DNA of 64,000 nt, taken from the NCBI GenBank assembly GCA_025361565.1, contig JANYKN010000144.1:1-64000 (forward strand). Reading direction: 5' to 3'. Positions 9,244-18,595 of the stretch are shown here, in pieces (positions within the stretch are counted from its first letter, which is position 1; each line of letters begins with the position of its first letter). This DNA is from Bacteroidota bacterium. GTDB lineage: Bacteria; Bacteroidota; Bacteroidia; Bacteroidales; NBLH01. The notes below the pieces were generated by a model, which saw only the letters and a list, made by a program, of their open reading frames with translations, made no database searches and had not been told where the DNA came from. A program made the position numbers and the translations under genes.

Positions 9244-9945
9244 ATGAAAGAATTGATAAGATGTGATGAATTGAAAAAATTTTATCATGTTGGCACGCAG
9301 ACTGTTAAGGCTTTGCGTTCAATAAGTGTTTCAATTTATAAAGGTGAATATGTAGCAATAATGGGACCTTCGGGTTCAGGAAAATCAACCTTAATGAACA
9401 TTATAGGTTGCCTTGACACTCCAACAGGTGGAACCTATATTTTAAATAATACAGATGTGAGCCAACTTGCAGATGATCGATTGGCCGAAATTAGAAATAA
9501 AGAAATAGGATTTGTATTTCAAACTTTTAATCTGATGCCTAGATATAATGCACTCGAAAACGTTATGTTACCGCTAATTTATGCAGGTGTTGGAAAACAT
9601 GATAGAGAAAAAGCGGCTCTTGAAGTTTTGGCGAATGTTGGCTTAAGCGACCGGATAAGCCATAAACCAAACGAACTTTCAGGAGGTCAGAGGCAGCGTG
9701 TGGCAGTGGCAAGAGCATTGGTTAATCATCCTTCTATTATTTTAGCAGATGAACCAACTGGAAACCTTGATTCAAAAACATCAGTAGATATAATGCAATT
9801 ATTTTCTCAAATTCATCAGATGGGAAATACCATTATTTTGGTTACACACGAAGAGGAAATTGCAAAGCATGCACACCGGATTATCAGGTTACGTGATGGC
9901 GAAATAGAGTTGGACGAAGTTAATCAAAATATCTATACAGCTTAG
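9244..9945 (+). CDS. ABC transporter ATP-binding protein, MacB/LolD type
   Basis: A cytoplasmic ATPase subunit of the MacB/LolD/FtsE class. Walker A is GPSGSGKST, the Q-loop region is [21 protein letters not shown], the signature is [15 protein letters not shown], Walker B is [13 protein letters not shown], and the H-loop is VTHEEE. I chose ATG at 9244 ([14 protein letters not shown]), giving 233 residues. The frame can be extended upstream to 9169, but that adds 25 residues unlike the family. No permease gene is adjacent, so the transported substrate is unknown; lipoprotein or macrolide-type mechanotransport is only a family guess. Confidence 0.9.
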   Translation: MKELIRCDELKKFYHVGTQTVKALRSISVSIYKGEYVAIMGPSGSGKSTLMNIIGCLDTPTGGTYILNNTDVSQLADDRLAEIRNKEIGFVFQTFNLMPRYNALENVMLPLIYAGVGKHDREKAALEVLANVGLSDRISHKPNELSGGQRQRVAVARALVNHPSIILADEPTGNLDSKTSVDIMQLFSQIHQMGNTIILVTHEEEIAKHAHRIIRLRDGEIELDEVNQNIYTA

Positions 9946-10077
9946 GACAGTTCTTTCTTATTCCTTTTAATGCTTTGTTGGGAAATATAGTAAATGCCAT
10001 TTGTATTAATGTCTTAATAATCAACGTTAACAGATTTTTAATACAAAAAGTTGACAAATGAAAAATCTGATTTGGAA

Positions 10078-10632
10078 ATGAAAATTTATACAAAGACTGG
10101 AGATAAAGGGAAAACCTCATTATTATCGGGTAAAAGGGTTTCAAAGCATCATCCAAGAATTGAAGCATATGGCACAATTGATGAATTGAATTCATTTATT
10201 GGACTTTTAAGAACTTTTGATTTGGATAAGCAAAGTAACCAGATGCTAGTGGGTGTTCAAAACCAGTTATTTACAATTGGCTCCTCACTTGCTATGGATG
10301 TAAAACGTCCGGAACTTGCCTTGCCAGAAATTGCAATAGAAGATATTGAAGTTATTGAAAATGACATAGATAGAATAGAAGCTATATTGCCCAAATTGAA
10401 AGATTTTATCATTCCTGGAGGTAGCCAGTCGATTGCAATTTGTCATGTTTGCCGCTGTGTTTGTCGTAGAGCAGAGCGATTATGTACAGAATTGGCTGAT
10501 AGTGAACAAGTTGATGATTTAATCATTATTTATATTAACCGTTTGTCTGATTATTTTTTTATGCTGGCTAGGAAAATTGCTTTTGACAATGACATTGAAA
10601 TTCCTCATTGGAAAAGTGATTCCAGGGCTTGA
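10078..10632 (+). CDS. Cob(I)yrinic acid a,c-diamide adenosyltransferase, PduO type
   Basis: Transfers the adenosyl group of ATP to Co(I) corrinoid to make adenosylcobalamin. It has 184 residues from ATG at 10078 (MKIYTKTGDKGKTSLLSGKR). The ATP-binding TKTGDKGKTSL motif is at the N-terminus, followed by RIEAYGTIDELNSFIGL, then PGGSQSIAICHVCRCVCRRAER and a NRLSDYFFMLAR tail, all PduO signatures. A TTG codon at 10051 would add nine unsupported residues. It implies use of B12-dependent enzymes, none of which is in this window. Confidence 0.93.
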   Translation: MKIYTKTGDKGKTSLLSGKRVSKHHPRIEAYGTIDELNSFIGLLRTFDLDKQSNQMLVGVQNQLFTIGSSLAMDVKRPELALPEIAIEDIEVIENDIDRIEAILPKLKDFIIPGGSQSIAICHVCRCVCRRAERLCTELADSEQVDDLIIIYINRLSDYFFMLARKIAFDNDIEIPHWKSDSRA

Positions 10633-10708
10633 ATTTGACTATTTTCAATAAAAATATAATTCATGAAAAGAAATAACAGCAGAAAACTATTTAATATCGA
10701 TTTTTTTA

Positions 10709-10716
10709 TATATTTG
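10709..10716 (+). promoter_or_regulatory. Candidate -7 element (TATATTTG) of the DUF2795 gene
   Basis: A perfect TAnnTTTG match lies 34 bases before the ATG at 10750. The -33 box is not obvious. Confidence 0.45.
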
Positions 10717-10749
10717 CGAAATTTTAGAAATAACTATAAAGTATAAAAT

Positions 10750-10971
10750 ATGTATTGGACGTTAGAATTAGCTTCTAAACTGGAAGACGCCCCTTGGCCT
10801 GCCACTAAAGACGAACTTATTGATTTTGCAATTAGGTCGGGTGCGCCACTAGAGGTTATCGAGAATCTTCAAGAAATTGAAGATGAAGGTGAAACCTATG
10901 AAAGTATTGAAGATATTTGGCCTGATTATCCCAGTAAGGACGATTTTTTCTTTAATGAAGATGAATATTGA
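10750..10971 (+). CDS. DUF2795 family small acidic protein
   Basis: 73 residues, strongly acidic, beginning MYWTLELASKLEDAPWPATK and ending DDFFFNEDEY. It is a highly conserved Bacteroidota DUF2795 protein whose fold resembles a small DNA- or protein-binding helical domain; the function is not established. It stands alone, with its own promoter-like box upstream and a strong terminator immediately downstream, suggesting a monocistronic, well-expressed gene (inference). Confidence 0.9.
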   Translation: MYWTLELASKLEDAPWPATKDELIDFAIRSGAPLEVIENLQEIEDEGETYESIEDIWPDYPSKDDFFFNEDEY

Positions 10972-10978
10972 AAATTAA

Positions 10979-11004
10979 AACGGCAATTTTTAGAAATTGC
11001 CGTT
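10979..11004 (+). terminator. Rho-independent terminator after the DUF2795 gene
   Basis: An 11-bp stem (AACGGCAATTT at 10979-10989 with AAATTGCCGTT at 10994-11004) has a TTAG loop and is followed by a T-rich run. It lies just before the end of the convergent OstA-like gene and may serve both strands. Confidence 0.85.
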
Positions 11005-11014
11005 CTTTTTTTGT

Positions 11015-12733
11015 CTAATTGTCTCTTGAGGAATTTTGTTTTGTATTGTTTGTTTTTTGATTACCCTTTACCTTTTCTTTATTAGGATTGCCTTTTTGTG
11101 GGCTTTTTTCGTTTGTTTTTCCTGGATTTTTTTTGCCTACTTCCTTTCTCTCAATTTTGGATTCTTTCTTTTTCTGTTCATTTATCCAAACAAAAACATC
11201 ATTTTTTGTTTTTGGCCTATGTTTATCGTTCCATTGAAAATTCTCAAATTTCAATTCGTCAGCCGTTAGATAATTTGGTGGATAAAGCGTTCCTTCCGGA
11301 TTTGTATAAAACCAAATTGTGTCAACCTCATTTTTTGTAAAATATATAGCCATATCCTTACAAGTAAGTTTGTTTACCCCAACAAGTTTCTCTTTTTCAC
11401 GGCCAAAATAAATTACAGCACCTTCTTCTTTTACATCAATCTTACTCAGCTTATTATCTTTAAAAAATGCTACCATATCCTTTCCTTTGATTTGGTCAAA
11501 ATGTATGGTGTCCGATTGAGAAACAATCATTGCATCAGTGTTCATGAATACCTGTGAAAGTTCATCATTTTTTGTATACATTTTCACAAAATTAGCGGTA
11601 ATTTGGTTTTTCCCAGACCACATTACTGGTTCGTTATGTAATTCAATGGTTGAATCCAAAGTTGTGTATATCAGGGAATCGCACATGGCCTGAAAATCAG
11701 ATTTGAATAATTTTACTTTGTGATACCCTTTAATTATAGTAAATGCGGTAGTGTCTGTTTTTGTCATCAGCGTATCTTTCATCGATAATAATGTGTCGGC
11801 ATGTAAAAAGAGTGAATCACCTTTTTGAATCTGAATGAACAATGCTCTTTTTGTCATTAATGATTTCCCGGTAAGCTCATGATATTCTCCAACATCTCCA
11901 CGTAATAAAGCATTTTGAGTTGAATCTATTGCTGTTACATTATTAAAGGCTCTGCCTACTCTCTTTTTTCTATCATAGTATAAACTGTCGCCTTTTAATG
12001 TTTGCTTGCCATTTACCAGTATTGCATTTTTATTAAACTGGGCCACATCTTTGGTATGATTGTACCAGCCATTTTCGCAATAAATGAAATTACTTGCTGT
12101 ATCTGTCGAAACTATATTAGTTGGCCCTAGAATATATGATATCTTCTTTTTGGTATTGTGTTTAAGTGTATCGCTGTACATGGTGTATTTTGGATTGAAT
12201 ATTTTCACTTTTTCTTTGAAAAACAATTCATCTTCATTGGCATAATAATATCCTTGCCGACTTATTAAAGTATCTTCACCATTAATAGTTCGGCCACCAT
12301 TGATATATTTTCCAATATCTTCAGAAATATTGTAATCCAGATTATCAGTATATAGAGTCATGCTATCTTTTTTAAGAATTACATTAGACCTCACCCTTGC
12401 AAGTTTTTCAACACCAGAATAGTTTAACGAATCGCCCCAAAGCTCAACAGTATCCTTTAAATCTTCAGTTGGGCTTTGAACATGAATTTTTCCAAAAGCA
12501 GTAAAACTTTTTTCTTTTGAATTATAATAGGCACTATCGCAAAACATGACAGCCGAATCGTGTTTTAAAACCACTTTGCCTATAAGTATTTGTATTCCAG
12601 GCCTTAGTATTTCATTTACTTTTACAATATCTGAATGGACAATAACAATTTCTTTTGTTTTTTGGCCCCAAATAGAATTTGATATTGCACAAAAAATGAG
12701 TAGAAAACTGAAAATTTGGATTATTCGATACAT
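11015..12733 (-). CDS. OstA-like (LptA/LptD N-terminal domain) exported protein
   Basis: 572 residues from the preferred start at 12733 (MYRIIQIFSFLLIFCAISNS), which gives a clean signal peptide; an upstream ATG at 12775 would place 14 extra residues before it. The mature part is built of repeated beta-strand units such as GKVVLKHDSAVMFCDSAYY, AFGKIHVQSPTEDL and DNLDYNISEDIGKY, the OstA-like beta-jellyroll pattern of lipopolysaccharide transport proteins. The C-terminal 50 residues are Lys/Asn/Gly-rich and low in complexity. A role in LPS transport or outer-membrane assembly is likely but not shown. It lies downstream of moxR on the same strand. Confidence 0.85.
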   Translation of the reverse strand: MYRIIQIFSFLLIFCAISNSIWGQKTKEIVIVHSDIVKVNEILRPGIQILIGKVVLKHDSAVMFCDSAYYNSKEKSFTAFGKIHVQSPTEDLKDTVELWGDSLNYSGVEKLARVRSNVILKKDSMTLYTDNLDYNISEDIGKYINGGRTINGEDTLISRQGYYYANEDELFFKEKVKIFNPKYTMYSDTLKHNTKKKISYILGPTNIVSTDTASNFIYCENGWYNHTKDVAQFNKNAILVNGKQTLKGDSLYYDRKKRVGRAFNNVTAIDSTQNALLRGDVGEYHELTGKSLMTKRALFIQIQKGDSLFLHADTLLSMKDTLMTKTDTTAFTIIKGYHKVKLFKSDFQAMCDSLIYTTLDSTIELHNEPVMWSGKNQITANFVKMYTKNDELSQVFMNTDAMIVSQSDTIHFDQIKGKDMVAFFKDNKLSKIDVKEEGAVIYFGREKEKLVGVNKLTCKDMAIYFTKNEVDTIWFYTNPEGTLYPPNYLTADELKFENFQWNDKHRPKTKNDVFVWINEQKKKESKIERKEVGKKNPGKTNEKSPQKGNPNKEKVKGNQKTNNTKQNSSRDN

Positions 12734-12894
12734 ATTTAAATTTTCTAATTTTTGAATGCGTCTATTGAAACGCAAGTTCTGTTTTTTTTATTATTGGAGA
12801 AAAGACTCCCCGGATAACCTGGCAGTTTTGGTTGGAATATTTGTAATTAATATTTCAAAAGAAATCTATATATGAAAAAAGGTAAACTTTAAAA

Positions 12895-13860
12895 TTATTC
12901 CAATAATTCATTTATGATTTTTTCAACACTATATGATTCGGCCTCTGCCTTATAATTTCTAACAATACGATGTCTCAAAATAGGTGCAGCAATAGCTTTA
13001 ACATCTTCGATGTCAGGTGAGTACTTGCCATGTAACACAGCATGTGTTTTAGCACCCAACACCAAATATTGCGAAGCTCGTGGACCTGCTCCCCAGTTTA
13101 AATATTTGTTTGCCAATTCATGAGCATATGGGGTTCCAGGTCTTGTTTTAGCTGCAAGTTTCACCGCGTATTCAACCACATTCTTATTAATTGGAACCCT
13201 TCTTATAAGATGCTGAAAATAAATGATTTCCTCATTTGAAATTACTTGTTCCAATTGAACAATATTATCTGTAGTCGTATTATTCACAATGGTAATTTCA
13301 TCTTCAAGCGATGGATAATCTAGCCAGATGTTAAACATAAACCTATCAAGTTGAGCTTCAGGCAAAGGATATGTACCTTCCTGTTCTATTGGGTTTTGTG
13401 TGGCTAAAACAAAAAATGGCTTATCAAGTTTATATCTTTCTCCAGCAACAGTAACCGCTTTTTCTTGCATAGCTTCCAACAGAGCAGCTTGTGTTTTTGG
13501 CGGAGTACGGTTAATCTCATCAGCAAGAATTATATTGGCAAAAATTGGACCTTTAATAAATTTAAATTGCCGTGCCTCGTTTAAAATTTCAGAGCCTGTG
13601 ATATCAGAAGGCATCAAATCAGGAGTAAATTGTATTCTATTGTATTTTAATCCCAATACCTGGGCTATTGTATTAACAAGTAATGTTTTAGCAAGACCGG
13701 GAACTCCCACCAACAGACAATGGCCATCACTGAGTAAAGTAATGATAACTTGTTGAATTATTGGATCCTGACCAAATATTACTCGACGAATTTCGTTCAT
13801 TAGCCTCTCATTGGCGGCTCTCAAGGCATCAACAGCTTCAACATCATCTTTAAAGTTCAT
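12895..13860 (-). CDS. MoxR-type AAA+ ATPase
   Basis: 321 residues. Walker A is GVPGLAKTLLVN near residue 56, Walker B is IILADEINRTPPKTQAALLEAMQE, sensor 1 is FVLATQNPIEQEGTYPLPEAQLDRFMF, and the C-terminal helical lid contains GAGPRASQYLVLGAK. These are the MoxR subgroup signatures. Such ATPases act as chaperones with DUF58 and VWA-domain partners. Here neither a DUF58 nor a VWA gene is adjacent; the next gene on the strand is OstA-like, which is unusual for the family. Confidence 0.94.
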   Translation of the reverse strand: MNFKDDVEAVDALRAANERLMNEIRRVIFGQDPIIQQVIITLLSDGHCLLVGVPGLAKTLLVNTIAQVLGLKYNRIQFTPDLMPSDITGSEILNEARQFKFIKGPIFANIILADEINRTPPKTQAALLEAMQEKAVTVAGERYKLDKPFFVLATQNPIEQEGTYPLPEAQLDRFMFNIWLDYPSLEDEITIVNNTTTDNIVQLEQVISNEEIIYFQHLIRRVPINKNVVEYAVKLAAKTRPGTPYAHELANKYLNWGAGPRASQYLVLGAKTHAVLHGKYSPDIEDVKAIAAPILRHRIVRNYKAEAESYSVEKIINELLE

Positions 13861-14107
13861 ATATGCAAATTTTATTTTTGTTACTTACAAAATAACTAAG
13901 AAATCGATGATTAATAAAATATTTTAGGATTTGTAATCAATTGATAAATAATTTGACAATATACAAACCTTTATTAATCCAATTAATTGTATTTTTATTT
14001 AAAAAACTCAAACTATTTCAATTATTCGGAAATAAATTTTCCAAAATCTTTGATCATTAATGAACTTTTTAGTGATTATTCATTTGATAAACAGACATAA
14101 ATTTGGA

Positions 14108-14626
14108 TTAATGATAAATGATCAAAGCGTAATGGCCAGCTTTGTATCCGTCGGCAATTTCATCTGCAATAATCTCAATAGCATATTCTTTCATTTCGTG
14201 AGGTTCTACATTTAAACGGGCAACATATGTATTGCTACTTGAACTGCTAAAAAATTTCCAATCATTATTTTCTTTAATATACAAATTAATATTTATTTTT
14301 TTTACCCGATAATCGCCAATTACAAAAATCCCATATTTCCATCCGTCATAAAGGGTTCGATATGAATATTTTGATTTATCCGGAAAAATCAAATCATATT
14401 CCAACCTCACTATTTCAAGTTTCATTGTATCTTCAATGTATTGAATAAGAGGAAGTACATCACCAGTTATAGGCATCATGGATGTTCCATCTTTATTGTC
14501 GCGAAACTTGAAATTTTTGTTTTCGCTATTGCTTTCCTGTCCTACTTTCCTGGGCTGAAGCTGGGAAAGTGCAAAATTATAGCTGAGCAGAATTGAAAAA
14601 AGAATACCAATTAGTTTAATTTTCAT
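14108..14626 (-). CDS. Secreted or periplasmic protein of unknown function
   Basis: 172 residues beginning with a signal peptide (MKIKLIGILFSILLSYNFALS, cleavage probably after ALS-Q). The mature chain is beta-rich (YSYRTLYDGWKYGIFVIGDY, then KKININLYIKENNDWKFFSS), suggesting a small beta-sandwich. I do not recognise the family. A candidate minus-strand promoter box lies about 93 bases upstream. Confidence 0.65.
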   Translation of the reverse strand: MKIKLIGILFSILLSYNFALSQLQPRKVGQESNSENKNFKFRDNKDGTSMMPITGDVLPLIQYIEDTMKLEIVRLEYDLIFPDKSKYSYRTLYDGWKYGIFVIGDYRVKKININLYIKENNDWKFFSSSSSNTYVARLNVEPHEMKEYAIEIIADEIADGYKAGHYALIIYH

Positions 14627-14973
14627 TTGTAATTAATTTAAAGAATGAATTGATTAATAAATGATTTTTCTTATCGCTAAGTAAAGCGAATTTTGGTAAA
14701 AGTTAAAATACAATGTTGCAAAAGTAATGAAATGGATGCAAATTGATCAATCTATTTGTTGCAAAGGTTCATTTATTGTCAATATTTTAAAAAGCTATTT
14801 TTATTATTTTGATACGAGTAATTATAATTTAAACTATATAGTTAAAGGTTAGATGTTGAGAAATTGATACTTCCAGTTATTGGCATTGATAATCGTCTTA
14901 TTTATAATTAAGGCAGAACCTTATTTTTTAATTGATTATTTCCTTTTTTTAGTAATTGATGTATTATTTTTTT
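14627..14973. other. Intergenic region between divergent genes
   Basis: AT-rich and gene-free. It holds a minus-strand TAnnTTTG box (CAAAAGTA read on the plus strand at 14719-14726) for the secreted protein, and at its right end the plus-strand box of the acyl-CoA synthetase gene. Nothing else was recognised. Confidence 0.5.
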
Positions 14974-14981
14974 TAAATTTG
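14974..14981 (+). promoter_or_regulatory. Candidate -7 element (TAAATTTG) of the acyl-CoA synthetase gene
   Basis: An exact TAnnTTTG match lies 25 bases before the ATG at 15006. A TTG at 14956-14958 is closer than the ideal -33 spacing. Confidence 0.45.
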
Positions 14982-15005
14982 TTATAATTCCGAAAAAATG
15001 AAATC

Positions 15006-17060
15006 ATGATAAATAGACAATTATTGGATCCACAAAGCATAGTTGTGGTTGGTGGGTCAAAAGAAACATATAAACCAGGAGGTAAAGTTTTGAAAAACCT
15101 TTTGGATGGAGAATTTAAGGGCGAAATTTATGTTGTTAATCCCAAAGAAAATGAAGTGCAGGGGGTTAAATGTTTTAAGAATATAAATGATTTACCAGAG
15201 GTAGAACTTGCTATAATTGCGGTTCCTGCTAAATTTTGTATCGATGTAGTTGATGTATTGGCAAATCAGAAAAATACTAAAGCTTTTATTATAATTTCTG
15301 CTGAATTCAGTGAACAAGGGATTGAAGGTAAGTTGATTGAAGATAAAATAGTTACAATAATAAATAATGTAGGCGGAGTATTGATTGGACCTAATGGAAT
15401 TGGGGTTTTAACTTCAAAATATCACGGAGTTTTTACAGAACCAATTCCGCAAATGGACAGCAAAGGGGTTGATTTTATTTCAGGATCAGGAGCGACTGCA
15501 GTCTTTATACTCGAAACGGGAATTAGCAGAGGGCTCACTTTTGCAAGTGTTTATTCTGTTGGAAATAGTGCACAAACTGGTGTGGAGGATATTTTGCAAT
15601 ATATGGATGAAAACTTCGATCTGGAAACAAGTTCCAAAATAAAATTATTATATCTCGAAAATATCCAAAAACCGCAATTATTGTTGAAACATGCTTCATC
15701 TTTAATTAGAAAAGGATGTAAAATTGCAGCAATTAAAGCAGGGAGTTCAGATGCCGGAAGCAGGGCGGCATCTTCACATACTGGGGCTCTAGCCACCCCC
15801 GATAGTGCTGTTGAAACGTTATTTCGCAAAGCCGGTATAATACGTTGTTACGGAAGAGATGAACTGGTTACGGTTGCATGTGTTTTTCAGGAGATAAAAG
15901 CAAAAGGTAAAAATTTTGCAGTTATAACACATGCCGGTGGCCCAGCGGTAATGTTGACTGACACGCTTACCAAGAATGGATTAAATGTGCCTATAATTAA
16001 AAATGAATATTCAAGTTTTTTGCTTAATGAGCTATATCCCGGTTCATCGGTTTCTAATCCTATCGATTTTCTTGCAACAGGCACAGCCCTTCAATTGGGA
16101 AATATAATCGAATATGTGGATAAAAAATTTGATGAGATAGATGCCATGATTGTTATTTTTGGAACTCCCGGATTATTTAAAATTTATGATGTATACGAAG
16201 TATTGCATGGTAAAATGTTAAATGCACATAAACCAATCTATCCTGTATTACCGTCAGGCATGGTAGCTGCTGATGAAGTGAAAGCATTTGTTACCAAAGG
16301 GCATGTATATTTTCCAGATGAAGTTTTGCTTGGTGAGGCGCTTGGAAAAGTTTATAATGCTCCCATGCCCATGCATAGTGAAAATGACTCGAAATTGGTA
16401 GATAAAAAGCTCGTTCGAGAAATCATAGATAATGCTCCATCAGGTTATTTACATCCCGACAAAGTACAAATACTTCTTGATGCTTGTGCAATACCAAGGG
16501 TTAAGGAATATGTTGTAGATAGGGTAGGCGATGCGCTTAAAGTGGCAAAACAGCTGTCATATCCATTGGTAATGAAAGTGGTAGGGCCAGTTCATAAATC
16601 AGATGTTGGAGGGGTTTGTCTCAATATTGACAATGATGATCTTTTGTTTGAAAAATTTAAACAAATGATGGATATTACTGGAGCTAAAGCGGTTCTTTTG
16701 CAACCAATGATTTCGGGAACAGAATTGTTTATTGGAGCTAAATATGAAAAACCATTCGGACATTTAATTCTTTGTGGAATTGGCGGTATCTTTATTGAAT
16801 TGCTAAATGATGTTTCTACCGGATTGGTGCCAATTAGTAAGGAAGAAGCTTTAATTATGATTCGATCACTAAAATCATATAAGATTTTCGAGGGAGTTCG
16901 GGGACAAGATCCTATTGATGAAGATGTTTTTGCTGATATTATATTGAAATTAAGTGCTTTGTTGCAAATTGCACCTGAAATTTCTGAACTTGATTTTAAT
17001 CCGCTTTTAGGAAAAAGAGATCAAATTATTGTGGTTGATGCCCGGATAAAAATTGAATGA
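15006..17060 (+). CDS. Acyl-CoA/acetyl-CoA synthetase (ADP-forming), fused alpha and beta subunits
   Basis: 684 residues. It reversibly converts acyl-CoA, ADP and phosphate to the free acid, ATP and CoA. The N-terminal CoA-binding domain (1-130) begins with DPQSIVVVGGSKETYKPG. The ligase domains follow, with the phosphorylated His in AASSHTGALATP (near residue 258). The C-terminal ATP-grasp (about 465-684) shows YPLVMKVVGPVHKSDVGGV and LCGIGGIFIELLNDV. It is convergent with a 2-oxoacid:ferredoxin oxidoreductase operon, sharing a bidirectional terminator, which suggests it takes that enzyme's acyl-CoA products for substrate-level phosphorylation (inference). The acyl specificity is unknown. 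Confidence 0.92.
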   Translation: MINRQLLDPQSIVVVGGSKETYKPGGKVLKNLLDGEFKGEIYVVNPKENEVQGVKCFKNINDLPEVELAIIAVPAKFCIDVVDVLANQKNTKAFIIISAEFSEQGIEGKLIEDKIVTIINNVGGVLIGPNGIGVLTSKYHGVFTEPIPQMDSKGVDFISGSGATAVFILETGISRGLTFASVYSVGNSAQTGVEDILQYMDENFDLETSSKIKLLYLENIQKPQLLLKHASSLIRKGCKIAAIKAGSSDAGSRAASSHTGALATPDSAVETLFRKAGIIRCYGRDELVTVACVFQEIKAKGKNFAVITHAGGPAVMLTDTLTKNGLNVPIIKNEYSSFLLNELYPGSSVSNPIDFLATGTALQLGNIIEYVDKKFDEIDAMIVIFGTPGLFKIYDVYEVLHGKMLNAHKPIYPVLPSGMVAADEVKAFVTKGHVYFPDEVLLGEALGKVYNAPMPMHSENDSKLVDKKLVREIIDNAPSGYLHPDKVQILLDACAIPRVKEYVVDRVGDALKVAKQLSYPLVMKVVGPVHKSDVGGVCLNIDNDDLLFEKFKQMMDITGAKAVLLQPMISGTELFIGAKYEKPFGHLILCGIGGIFIELLNDVSTGLVPISKEEALIMIRSLKSYKIFEGVRGQDPIDEDVFADIILKLSALLQIAPEISELDFNPLLGKRDQIIVVDARIKIE

Positions 17061-17085
17061 TATTCACTTTAAGTTGAACAAAAAA

Positions 17086-17121
17086 ATACCGTTAAAATTG
17101 GAAAACCAATTTTAACGGTAT
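17086..17121. terminator. Bidirectional terminator between convergent genes
   Basis: A perfect 16-bp stem (17086-17101 with 17106-17121) has an AAAA loop, with an A run before and a T-rich stretch after it. It separates the plus-strand synthetase gene from the minus-strand oxidoreductase operon and fits termination in both directions. Confidence 0.9.
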
Positions 17122-17166
17122 TTGTAGTTTTGATTATTAATAAAGGAATTGAACCAATAAATGGTA

Positions 17167-17733
17167 TTAAACAAGTATCGATTTTGTTTCCTGAATTTGC
17201 TTTACAATTTCGTGACCTCTTAAAATGGCTTGTTCATTTAAAGGTAACATTTTATGATGCCTTTCTGGAATTGATTTTTTTAATCCTTTTATTACATTTT
17301 CCATATTTACTATGGGCTTAATTTGCAGATAAGCACCTAAAACAATCATGTTAAAAGTGATGGTGGAACCCATCAATGCTGATTCTTTGGCTGCCTCAAC
17401 AAGATATATATTGATATCCTTTCTTGTTGGGGGATGAGTAATTCCATTGTTATCGTATAATAGGACTCCTCCTGGTTTGACCATTTTTTCAAACTTATCC
17501 ATTGATTGCTGGTTAAGGATGATAGCTGTATCAAATCTATTAATTACGGGGGAGCTAATTCTTTCACTACTTAATATTACAGTAACATTTGCAGTTCCAC
17601 CGCGCATTTCAGGACCATATGATGGCATCCAACTAACTTCCTGATCTTGCATAATACCTGAATATGCAAGAATTTTTCCCATGGATAATACACCTTGTCC
17701 ACCAAAACCTGCTATAATTATTTCTTCAGTCAT
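17167..17733 (-). CDS. 2-oxoacid:ferredoxin oxidoreductase gamma subunit
   Basis: 188 residues. The opening EEIIIAGFGGQGVLSMGKIL and WMPSYGPEMRGGTANVTVI are signatures of the gamma domain (catalytic domain of pyruvate/ketoisovalerate oxidoreductase). The enzyme decarboxylates 2-oxoacids to acyl-CoA and reduces ferredoxin. It is the last gene of the ferredoxin-alpha-beta-gamma operon, 86 bases after the beta gene. Confidence 0.94.
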   Translation of the reverse strand: MTEEIIIAGFGGQGVLSMGKILAYSGIMQDQEVSWMPSYGPEMRGGTANVTVILSSERISSPVINRFDTAIILNQQSMDKFEKMVKPGGVLLYDNNGITHPPTRKDINIYLVEAAKESALMGSTITFNMIVLGAYLQIKPIVNMENVIKGLKKSIPERHHKMLPLNEQAILRGHEIVKQIQETKSILV

Positions 17734-17819
17734 ATTTTAAATATTAAAAATTTGAATCTAGGTAATTAGATTGTAAAATTCAGAAACCATTACAGTTTCA
17801 TTTTTGAATGTTATGTTTG

Positions 17820-18593
17820 CTATAAATCCTTAATATCACCCAAAGGATAATAGGGAAACATATTCTCTTCCATCCATTTATTTGATTTTACCGGTGTCAT
17901 TTTCCATCCTGAATTGCAATTAGAAACAATTTCAATAAATGATAAGCCTTTATTCAGTTTTTGATTCTCAAATGCTTTTCGTATAGCTTTTTTTGACCTA
18001 TTAACAGCTGCAGGTGTATGTACTGCCTGCCTTGTAACAAAACAAGTACCTGGTAATGTTGCAACAATTTCTGTCATTTTAATAGGATGTCCCATCATTT
18101 TTACATCTCTTCCGTATGGAGTTGTTGAGGATTTCATATTGGGTAGGGTAGTTGGAGCCATTTGTCCACCTGTCATCCCATATATACCATTATTGATAAA
18201 GATGATAACAATGTTTTCGCCACGGTTACATGCATGAATGGTTTCGGCTGTTCCAATTGCAGCCAAATCTCCATCGCCTTGATACGTAAAAACAAATTTA
18301 TTCGGGAAGACCCTTTTTATACCTGTAGCAACTGCCGGAGCTCTTCCATGAGCGGCTCCCTGCATGTCGATATTCATAAAATCATAGGCCAATACAGAAC
18401 AACCTACCGGACTAACTCCTATGGTTTGGGATTGAATGCCCATTTCATCTATAACTTCCATGAGTATTCGATGTGCAACCCCATGTCCGCAACCTGGACA
18501 ATATGATAATACATTATCGGTTAGACAGGCTGTTTTTTTAAATACCAGTTCTCCGTCTCTTATTATATCTTGCGCTGTTATTGTATTTTCCAT
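17820..18593 (-). CDS. 2-oxoacid:ferredoxin oxidoreductase beta subunit (TPP-binding)
   Basis: 257 residues. CPGCGHG near residue 33 supplies cluster or TPP-domain residues. The thiamine diphosphate motif runs from GDGDLAAIG to IFINNGIYGMTGGQMAPTT. Length and motifs match the beta subunits of KorB/VorA-type enzymes. Its start follows the alpha stop after two bases, indicating translational coupling. Confidence 0.95.
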   Translation of the reverse strand: MENTITAQDIIRDGELVFKKTACLTDNVLSYCPGCGHGVAHRILMEVIDEMGIQSQTIGVSPVGCSVLAYDFMNIDMQGAAHGRAPAVATGIKRVFPNKFVFTYQGDGDLAAIGTAETIHACNRGENIVIIFINNGIYGMTGGQMAPTTLPNMKSSTTPYGRDVKMMGHPIKMTEIVATLPGTCFVTRQAVHTPAAVNRSKKAIRKAFENQKLNKGLSFIEIVSNCNSGWKMTPVKSNKWMEENMFPYYPLGDIKDL

Positions 18594-18595
18594 AA

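Noticed and set aside
10051-10077. TTG start for the cobalamin adenosyltransferase
   Set aside because: The ATG at 10078 gives MKIYTKTGDKG, the standard start of the PduO family.
11036-11340. Phe-rich plus-strand frames opposite the OstA-like gene
   Set aside because: They are antisense readings of the Lys/Glu-rich C-terminal part of the real gene and have no independent support.
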